Assembly (NCBI GenBank): GCA_021372515.1
Contig: JAJFUG010000150.1
Coordinates: forward strand, 1-8,190
Origin: a bacterium
Lineage (GTDB): Bacteria > Gemmatimonadota > Glassbacteria > GWA2-58-10
DNA length: 8,190 nt
Reading direction: 5' to 3'
Shown here: one piece after another, positions 1 through 3,882 of the stretch
How positions within the stretch are numbered: the first letter of the stretch is position 1
Layout: each line of letters opens with the position of its first letter
Position numbers and translations under genes: made by a program
Notes under the pieces: model-generated
What the model was told of the DNA's origin: nothing
Seen by the model: only the letters and a program-made list of their open reading frames with translations
Databases searched by the model: none

Positions 1-1
1 G

Positions 2-463
2 GTGGCGGCGTTCAACATGGCGGCCCTGGTCTGGCAGGTGGTCCTGGGGCACAGGCTGGGCACCAATCCGGCCCCGGACTGGCTGGTGGTGGTGATGTTC
101 TGCGCGTTCGGCCTGGCTTTTCCCTGGATAATGCTCAACATCCGCCTGGTGACCGAGGTGCGCGCCAACGGACTGGCCTACCGTTTCTTCCCCTTCCACC
201 GCGATTTCGTGCTTCTGCCCTGGCACAGCATACACGCACAGAGCGCTGTCACCTACCACCCCTTGCGCGACTACGGCGGCTGGGGCATACGCTACGGCAA
301 GAGCGGGCGCGCCTACAACGTGAGCGGTGACCGCGGCGTGCTGTTCACCCTGGCCAATGGCCGCACCCTGCTGATCGGCAGCCGGCGTGCCGAGGAGCTT
401 TCGGCAGCCATTGCCGCGGTCTCTGGGATCGGCCCCGGCGATACTCAAGGCCAGACCGGCTGA
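2..463 (+). CDS. DUF6141-like membrane protein, 5' partial
   Basis: This is the C-terminal part of a small membrane protein of unknown function. The frame is open to the window edge and a GTG at position 2 falls inside a hydrophobic segment, so the true start probably lies upstream. The visible 153 residues hold the end of one probable membrane helix (about 1-16), a second strong helix (about 25-47, with WLVVVMFCAFGLAFPW), then a soluble C-terminal domain. That domain contains VTEVRANGLAYRFFPFH, the segment YHPLRDYGGWGIRYG, a KSGRAYNVSGDRGV stretch and a TLLIGSRRAEEL ending. This pattern (TEVR..GL..RFFP, GGWGIR, AYNVSG..GV, LLIGS.R) is what I recall for DUF6141 family proteins, which have two helices and a PH-like beta domain. 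No catalytic motif is visible. Its TGA stop lies inside the 3' end of the convergent PHP gene. Family assignment is from memory; function is unknown. Confidence 0.72.
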   Translation: MAAFNMAALVWQVVLGHRLGTNPAPDWLVVVMFCAFGLAFPWIMLNIRLVTEVRANGLAYRFFPFHRDFVLLPWHSIHAQSAVTYHPLRDYGGWGIRYGKSGRAYNVSGDRGVLFTLANGRTLLIGSRRAEELSAAIAAVSGIGPGDTQGQTG

Positions 464-1431
464 GTCCAGGCCACCCGTCCGTTGGAGTCCACGACTTTCG
501 CCCGCACGTAGCCCTCGCCTCCGGAGAACCGGTAGACAGCCGGGCTTTCGTAAGCTGTCGCCAGCACTTTACCGCCCTGCCCGATGAACGTTACAGTATA
601 CTCCGTGGGCTCCTCCTCCGGCCGCTCGATCTCCACGCGCAGGCTCCCGTGGTCCACCCGTATTTCTTTCAGCCACACCCCGTTGGAGAAATAGAACTCG
701 CCCCGGTTCAGGGCCGCGCAGAGCGCGCCGGCCTCCAGGCTGTCCGCCCGCACCATCACCCAGCCGCGCCCGGGGTTGATCTGGTCCGGCCCCCAGCTCT
801 TGAAATCGTGGACGTCATCGCCCGCCACCCCGAACACGCGGCGGCCGTGGCTGAGCAGCGAGTCCCAGATCGCCTCGGTGCCGATACGGCCACCTCCGCC
901 CCAATTGCAGACAGTCGGGTCCTGGCTCGCCACCTCGAACAGACGCAGGCCCTCCACCTCCAGAAGCTGCCTGTAATCGAAAGCCCAGATGTAATTGGGG
1001 TGGTTGACAATGCAGGCCCCGGCCGCGGCGTTGACCATTGCATCGTTGCGCTGGAGGACCTCGGTCACGCTCGAACCTCCGGCCGGCTTGAGGGTCTTGG
1101 CCAGGTTGATCGCGTTCATGTGTACCGGCAGGCGCTTGCCCTCGGGGGTGACAAATTTGTCCGTCACTTCCTCGCCCGGGATCACGAGAAATTTCTCGTT
1201 CGCTCCCAGCAATGCGTTCAACCCGCGGACATCGGTCACGAAATTATGGTCCGTGATCACCAGGAACTGGTAGCCGTGTTCCTTGTACCAGGCGGCCACT
1301 GCATCCGGCGAGCTGTCGCCGTCCGAGTTGACCGTGTGGGTGTGGACACTGCCCCGGTACCAGCCGGCCGTGAGCGCTGCCGGCACGAGGATAAGCAGAG
1401 CCGTCGAGATTATCAGGATTGTATGGCGCAT
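445..1431 (-). CDS. Exported PHP-domain phosphoesterase-like protein (downstream paralogue)
   Basis: A 328-residue exported member of the PHP (polymerase and histidinol phosphatase) metal-dependent hydrolase superfamily. I chose the ATG at 1431 because it begins a good Sec signal peptide (MRHT, hydrophobic core 5-19, probable cleavage after A-L-T-A at 19-22) and has an AAGGG-type ribosome site about 8 bases upstream; a TTG at 1461 would put ten extra residues before the signal. PHP metal ligands appear in order: H30 and H32 in VHTHT, D61-H62 in TDHN, E88 in GEEV, H104, H144 in NHPN, and D206/H208 in GDDVH. About 255-328 is a beta-rich tail ending in WTQPVWP. It is roughly 60% identical by eye to the gene 44 bp upstream and is presumably co-transcribed with it. 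Substrate unknown: family members cleave phosphate esters, but an extracytoplasmic location makes a phosphodiester or sugar-phosphate substrate only a guess. No lipobox cysteine follows the signal. Confidence 0.88.
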   Translation of the reverse strand: MRHTILIISTALLILVPAALTAGWYRGSVHTHTVNSDGDSSPDAVAAWYKEHGYQFLVITDHNFVTDVRGLNALLGANEKFLVIPGEEVTDKFVTPEGKRLPVHMNAINLAKTLKPAGGSSVTEVLQRNDAMVNAAAGACIVNHPNYIWAFDYRQLLEVEGLRLFEVASQDPTVCNWGGGGRIGTEAIWDSLLSHGRRVFGVAGDDVHDFKSWGPDQINPGRGWVMVRADSLEAGALCAALNRGEFYFSNGVWLKEIRVDHGSLRVEIERPEEEPTEYTVTFIGQGGKVLATAYESPAVYRFSGGEGYVRAKVVDSNGRVAWTQPVWP

Positions 1432-1475
1432 CGAGTCGCCCTTTGCTGGCAGAATGTTCAAGCCTGGGGTGAATT

Positions 1476-2459
1476 TCAGGGCCAGACCGGCTGGGTCCAG
1501 GCGATCCGCCCGTTGGAATCCACGATCTTCGCCCGCACGTAGCCCTCACCGCCCTTGAACCGGTAGACCGCCATGGTGTCGGTCGAGACCGCCAGCACCC
1601 CGCGCGTGCCAATGAAGGTGGTGGTGTATTCGGTGGCGCTGTGCTCCGGCTTGTCTATCGCCACAGTCAGGCTTTTCCCGTCGCTGGTCACATCCTTGAG
1701 GCTCACGCCGGTAGAGGAATAGAAATCCCCACGGTTTAGGGCGGCCACAATCGCGGTCGCCTCCAGATTATCCGCCCGCACCATCACCCAGCCCCGTCCG
1801 GGGTTGGCGTACTGCGGCCCCCAGTTCTTGAAACTGTGCGAGTCGTCGCTCGCCACGCCGTAGACCTTGCGCCCGCGCACAAGGAGCGAATCCCAGAGCG
1901 CCTCGGTGCCCAGGTGTCCGCCGCCGCCGGCGTTGTTGACCGTGGGGTGGCCGTTGGCGATCTCGAACAGGTTGTAGTTGCTGGCCGCGGCCATCTCTTT
2001 TATCCCCAGTGCCCACCAGAAATTGGGGTGGTTGATCGTGCAGGCACCGGCCCCGGACCTAATCATGTCCACGTTGCGTTGGAGGACATCCACCACGCTC
2101 GCACCGCCGGCCGGGGGCAGGGCCGCATCCAGGTTGATCGCGTTCAGGTGCACGGGCAGGCTGTGGCCCTCGCCGGAGACAAACTGGTCCGTGACCTCCT
2201 CGCCCGACAGCACCACGAACTTGCCCTCGGCGGCCATGACCGCGTTCAGCCCGCGCACATCGGTGAGGAAATTGTGGTCGGATATGACCACGAACTGGTA
2301 GCCGTTCTCCTTGTACCAGCGCACCACGGCGTCCGGCGAGCTGTCGCCGTCCGAGTTGATCGTGTGGGTGTGGGTGTTGCCGCGCCACCATTCGGCGTTG
2401 GCCGCGGGGGCGAGAGAAAGACCGAGGACGACGAGGCAGAGCGGCAACATCCGGCGCAT
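1476..2459 (-). CDS. Exported PHP-domain phosphoesterase-like protein (upstream paralogue)
   Basis: A 327-residue exported PHP-domain protein and first gene of a two-gene unit. The ATG at 2459 is preceded by a strong AAGGAG site (2467-2472, 7 bases away) and begins a Sec signal peptide (MRRM, hydrophobic core 5-18, cleavage after A-N-A near residue 22). Likely metal ligands are H30/H32 (NTHTHT), D61-H62 (SDHN), E88 (GEEV), H104, H144 (NHPN) and D206/H208 (SDDSH). A beta-rich tail (about 255-327) ends in the same WTQPVWP as its paralogue. The shared architecture, conserved metal motifs and 44-bp spacing indicate a tandem duplication in which both copies stayed intact. The PHP fold is often cytoplasmic (DNA polymerase, histidinol phosphatase), so the signal peptides mark a periplasmic or secreted branch. 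I cannot assign a substrate; automated labels such as histidinol phosphatase would be unsafe. Confidence 0.9.
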   Translation of the reverse strand: MRRMLPLCLVVLGLSLAPAANAEWWRGNTHTHTINSDGDSSPDAVVRWYKENGYQFVVISDHNFLTDVRGLNAVMAAEGKFVVLSGEEVTDQFVSGEGHSLPVHLNAINLDAALPPAGGASVVDVLQRNVDMIRSGAGACTINHPNFWWALGIKEMAAASNYNLFEIANGHPTVNNAGGGGHLGTEALWDSLLVRGRKVYGVASDDSHSFKNWGPQYANPGRGWVMVRADNLEATAIVAALNRGDFYSSTGVSLKDVTSDGKSLTVAIDKPEHSATEYTTTFIGTRGVLAVSTDTMAVYRFKGGEGYVRAKIVDSNGRIAWTQPVWP

Positions 2460-2466
2460 GCGGAAT

Positions 2467-2472
2467 CTCCTT
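2467..2472 (-). promoter_or_regulatory. Ribosome binding site of upstream PHP gene
   Basis: Read on the minus strand this is AAGGAG, seven bases before the ATG at 2459. It supports that start and is the best ribosome site in the PHP unit. Confidence 0.75.
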
Positions 2473-2509
2473 GCAGGGTGGGTGGAGGACAGGACAGCGC
2501 TTTGATGGG

Positions 2510-2538
2510 AATATAGCCGGGGACACGTGGAGGGTCAA
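2510..2538 (-). promoter_or_regulatory. Sigma70-type promoter for the PHP gene pair
   Basis: On the minus strand there is a TTGACC -35 hexamer (2533-2538), a spacer of exactly 17 bases, and a TATATT -10 hexamer (2510-2515). Each hexamer differs from the E. coli consensus at one position. Initiation would fall near 2502, giving an untranslated leader of about 40 bases before the ATG at 2459. The fit assumes the host housekeeping sigma factor recognises the usual hexamers. Confidence 0.7.
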
Positions 2539-2539
2539 G

Positions 2540-2700
2540 CAGCGGGTGTCAATCATATCAATAATAACATGGAATTATCCCCTTCAAACAAATAATTGCT
2601 CTCCGCCTTCGATGACCACCTGTCTTAATTGTGATATATCCTGACTCACCTTGGAATACTCTGAGATATTTAAAATCATCTTGAGTTACTTTTATTCACT
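2540..2700. other. AT-rich intergenic stretch, no gene seen
   Basis: No open reading frame of credible length or RNA gene is apparent. The stretch lies between the PHP promoter and the tandem repeat array. Its last 50 bases contain blocks such as TTGGAATACT (2651), TTGAGTTACT (2681) and TTTATTCACT (2691) that sit in the same 10-base phase as the array and look like eroded units of it. Confidence 0.5.
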
Positions 2701-2844
2701 TTGGATTGGTTTGGGTTAGCACGGATTGGTTTGGGTTAGCACGGATTAGTATGGGTTAGCACGGATTAGTATGGGTTAGTATGGATTAGTATGGGTTAGT
2801 ATGGGTTAGTACGGATTAGTACGGGTTAGTACGGGTTAGTACGG
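2701..2844. repeat. 10-bp-period tandem repeat array (about 14 units)
   Basis: Fourteen back-to-back 10-base units plus a 4-base partial unit run without any phase slip. Unit consensus is WYGGRTTAGY, with forms such as TTGGGTTAGC, ACGGATTAGT, ATGGGTTAGT and ACGGGTTAGT. The left units carry TTAGC and TTGGT variants, the middle units AT starts and the right units AC starts, which suggests growth by local duplication of one or more units at a time. The period is not a multiple of three, so it is not a repeated peptide. It places a GG or GGG run at nearly every helical turn on one face of the DNA. It lies upstream of the HARE-HTH gene, between divergent transcription units. It could be a regulator binding array, an iteron-like site or a slippage-prone satellite; the sequence alone does not decide. 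Confidence 0.93.
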
Positions 2845-2894
2845 CGCACACCCTAATACACCCAAAAATATTTTGATAATATCGGTTAAACACC

Positions 2895-2923
2895 TTGCGC
2901 TCTGCCCAATATTTGATTATATT
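2895..2923 (+). promoter_or_regulatory. Possible promoter of the HARE-HTH gene
   Basis: A good -10 hexamer TATATT (2918-2923) lies 17 bases after TTGCGC (2895-2900), a weak -35 with three consensus bases. Transcription would start near 2930, about 35 bases before the ATG. A short inverted repeat, TTGGG-TCAG-CCCAA (2927-2940), covers the predicted start site and could be an operator. The AT-rich background makes chance matches more likely. Confidence 0.4.
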
Positions 2924-2964
2924 AAATTGGGTCAGCCCAAACGATCACCCAAACAGGAGTTAAT

Positions 2965-3441
2965 ATGAGCAAGGTCGAAGTTCTGAATGCACTGATCCGT
3001 CAAATACTTGTGGAACGAGAACAAGTGAAGCAAAAGTTGGAACCGCTCCAAAAACGCCTCGAACAACTTAATAGCGTAGTCCAGTATATTGAAGAAAGTG
3101 CGGATGTCTCTTTTGATTCCTATCAAGAACAGTCTACTATTGAAACGCCCTTCACTTCTGCCAATCAAGTCCCTTCTCAAAAGTACAAAAATATACCAAT
3201 GATCCAAGCCGCTGAAAAAGTGCTTCGTGAAAATGGAAAGCCTATGCACATGAAGGATATTATACAGGGAATTTTGGATGGTGGATACGAGCAGCAGAAA
3301 GATCCTAAACGCATTTATCAAAGTCTCTATTCGACCATGAGCAAGCGCAAGCCAGAAGTGTTTTATAAGATCAAAAACAAGCAAGCGACCTTTGGTTTGT
3401 CCGAATGGAAAGAAAAAGACAGCGCCCCATCTGCGAAATGA
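2965..3441 (+). CDS. Coiled-coil HARE-HTH domain protein
   Basis: A 158-residue protein with a probable DNA-binding winged-helix domain. The ATG at 2965 follows an AGGAG site (2955-2959, 5 bases away). Residues about 5-46 are a charged, leucine-rich helix likely to form a coiled coil (LVEREQVKQKLEPLQKRLEQ), followed by a polar linker (47-74). Residues about 77-147 match the HARE-HTH pattern: PMIQAAEKVLRENGKPMHMK, DIIQGILDGGY, a YQSLYSTMSKR recognition-helix region and a FYKIKNKQATFGL wing ending. HARE-HTH domains occur in RNA polymerase delta-like proteins, restriction endonucleases and chromatin proteins, and are thought to read DNA or its modification. Codon use is AT-rich (about 40% GC against 60-65% around it), suggesting transfer. 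It lies between a repeat array and two tRNA-like sequences. No nuclease or methylase domain is attached, so a small regulator or nucleoid-type protein is the most I would infer. Confidence 0.85.
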   Translation: MSKVEVLNALIRQILVEREQVKQKLEPLQKRLEQLNSVVQYIEESADVSFDSYQEQSTIETPFTSANQVPSQKYKNIPMIQAAEKVLRENGKPMHMKDIIQGILDGGYEQQKDPKRIYQSLYSTMSKRKPEVFYKIKNKQATFGLSEWKEKDSAPSAK

Positions 3442-3450
3442 GGCGCTGTC
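3418..3450. repeat. Inverted repeat across the HARE-HTH stop codon
   Basis: GACAGCGCC (3418-3426) and GGCGCTGTC (3442-3450) form a perfect 9-bp stem with a 15-base loop that contains the end of the coding region. No T-run follows, so it is not a classic intrinsic terminator. It may mark the transcript end or protect it, or separate the gene from the tRNA-like sequences that start 12 bases later. Confidence 0.6.
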
Positions 3451-3461
3451 ACATGTGGTAA

Positions 3462-3533
3462 GGGGCGGGTGCCGGTGCCAACTCCGGGCTTTGCACCCAC
3501 GGGTTGAGGGTTCGACTCCCTCCCGCTCCACCA
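3462..3533 (+). tRNA. tRNA-Ala-like sequence with degenerate D and anticodon arms
   Basis: The ends look like a real tRNA. The 5' strand GGGGCGG (3462-3468) pairs with CCGCTCC (3523-3529) over seven positions including a G3-U70 wobble, followed by A73 and an encoded CCA (3531-3533). The T arm is perfect: GAGGG (3506-3510), loop TTCGACT, CCCTC (3518-3522). G3-U70 is the main identity element of alanine tRNA, and a TGC triplet in TTTGCAC (3490-3496) would be an alanine anticodon. The middle fails, however: that loop has only 3 of 5 stem pairs, and no canonical D arm is present. A competing CCGG/CCGG hairpin (3472-3475 with 3484-3487) occupies this region. Total length is 72 bases, about 4 short. 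It is best read as a pseudo-tRNA, or as a tRNA 3' end left as an attachment-site remnant, rather than a working tRNA. Confidence 0.45.
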
Positions 3534-3546
3534 CAGATTTGTAAAT

Positions 3547-3621
3547 GCCCTCGTAGCTGAAATGGATAAAGCACCTGTTTTGCGCACAGGGGGGGTCCGG
3601 GTTCGAGTCCTGGCGAGGGCA
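3547..3621 (+). tRNA. tRNA-like gene, anticodon TGC by position, Arg-like body, no encoded CCA
   Basis: A full cloverleaf can be drawn. The acceptor stem GCCCTCG (3547-3553) pairs perfectly with CGAGGGC (3614-3620), followed by discriminator A3621. The D arm has GCT/AGC pairs (3556-3558 with 3570-3572) and an ATGGATAA loop. The anticodon arm is CCTGT (3574-3578), loop TTTGCGC, ACAGG (3586-3590). The T arm CCGGG, TTCGAGT, CCTGG (3597-3613) has one G-U pair. By position the anticodon is TGC (3581-3583), which would be alanine, but the acceptor has C3-G70 instead of G3-U70 and the D loop resembles bacterial tRNA-Arg. A GCG triplet (arginine) overlaps one base later but would need a shifted loop. 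D-stem position 13/22 is a G-A mismatch, the variable loop is six bases (GGGGGT), and CCA is not encoded (CTC follows). Folding is convincing; amino-acid identity is not. Confidence 0.65.
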
Positions 3622-3632
3622 CTCACAATTAC

Positions 3633-3680
3633 CAGGTGAAGGATTTCTAAACTGGTTTAAATTTGGGAACTCTTCACCTG
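3633..3680. repeat. Inverted repeat, 9-bp stem
   Basis: CAGGTGAAG (3633-3641) and CTTCACCTG (3672-3680) are perfect reverse complements around a 30-base AT-rich spacer. It starts 12 bases after the second tRNA-like gene. The spacing is long for a terminator; a protein binding pair or part of an RNA fold is possible. Confidence 0.5.
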
Positions 3681-3682
3681 TT

Positions 3683-3706
3683 GCTCTTGTTAAAAAACCC
3701 AAGAGC
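3683..3706. repeat. Short inverted repeat with poly-A loop
   Basis: GCTCTTG (3683-3689) pairs with CAAGAGC (3700-3706) across a 10-base loop containing six A residues. There is no T-run 3' of either arm, so termination in either direction is doubtful. Confidence 0.4.
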
Positions 3707-3744
3707 CTTGCTCACTTATATTCTAACTACAATTTCGGCTTATT

Positions 3745-3760
3745 GTCAAGAATTCTTGAC
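3745..3760. repeat. 16-bp perfect palindrome
   Basis: GTCAAGAATTCTTGAC is a perfect palindrome with no central gap. Such symmetry is typical of operators bound by dimeric repressors or of some recombinase sites. No gene start is immediately next to it, and no convincing promoter overlaps it. Confidence 0.6.
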
Positions 3761-3827
3761 GTTTTCAAAATATGGGCCAGTTAACTGATTTGTTTGCTTA
3801 CAGTTTGAGATAATCTAAATATAGATC

Positions 3828-3862
3828 GAAGCCGCGCCTTGGGTCTTCCAGAGCGCGGCTTC
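3828..3862 (-). terminator. Probable terminator hairpin of the LarA gene cluster
   Basis: GAAGCCGCGC (3828-3837) and GCGCGGCTTC (3853-3862) form a perfect 10-bp GC-rich stem with a 15-base loop. It lies 20 bases beyond the LarA stop codon in the direction of minus-strand transcription. Only a weak T-rich tract (GATCTATATTT) follows, so intrinsic termination would be imperfect. Position and stem strength make a transcript-end signal the best reading. Confidence 0.55.
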
Positions 3863-3882
3863 ATTCTGGCACACGGCAAAGG

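Larger units (their letters stand above)
3622..3882. other. AT-rich gene-free stretch rich in inverted repeats
   Basis: No coding region is supported here. It holds four inverted repeats: a 9-bp CAGGTGAAG/CTTCACCTG pair, a 7-bp GCTCTTG/CAAGAGC pair, a 16-bp palindrome and a 10-bp GC-rich hairpin. The first three lie in AT-rich sequence directly after the tRNA-like genes. GC rises again at the last hairpin, next to the LarA stop codon, so this is the right edge of the AT-rich island. Confidence 0.55.

Noticed and set aside
649-1542. Long plus-strand open frame opposite the PHP gene
   Set aside because: It is a mirror frame of a GC-rich coding region, His/Val/Arg-rich with no domain, and it crosses the boundary between the two PHP genes. 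The same kind of shadow occurs at 1836-2516, 4120-5337, 5661-6287 and 6794-7582.
2701-2844. CRISPR array
   Set aside because: Units are contiguous 10-base repeats with no unique spacers and no cas genes nearby.
3462-3533. 3' end of a tmRNA
   Set aside because: The T arm and acceptor would fit a tmRNA end, but the pairing 5' strand is only 72 bases away and there is no tag-coding or pseudoknot region.
2932-3702. Minus-strand open frame of 256 residues over the HARE-HTH gene and tRNA-like sequences
   Set aside because: It is antisense to a better-supported gene with a ribosome site and to two tRNA-like sequences. Its SNPDPP and GVEPST type segments are the usual artefact of translating the minus strand of tRNA genes.
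3745-3761. Promoter using the TTGAC arms of the palindrome as -35
   Set aside because: On the plus strand the only position near 17 bases gives AGTTAA, and on the minus strand TATAAG is about 23 bases away; neither gives an acceptable spacing and -10 pair.
2540-3882. A complete defence or toxin-antitoxin system
   Set aside because: Only one protein gene is present, with no nuclease, methylase, ATPase, toxin fold or partner gene, so the HARE-HTH domain alone does not support such a call.
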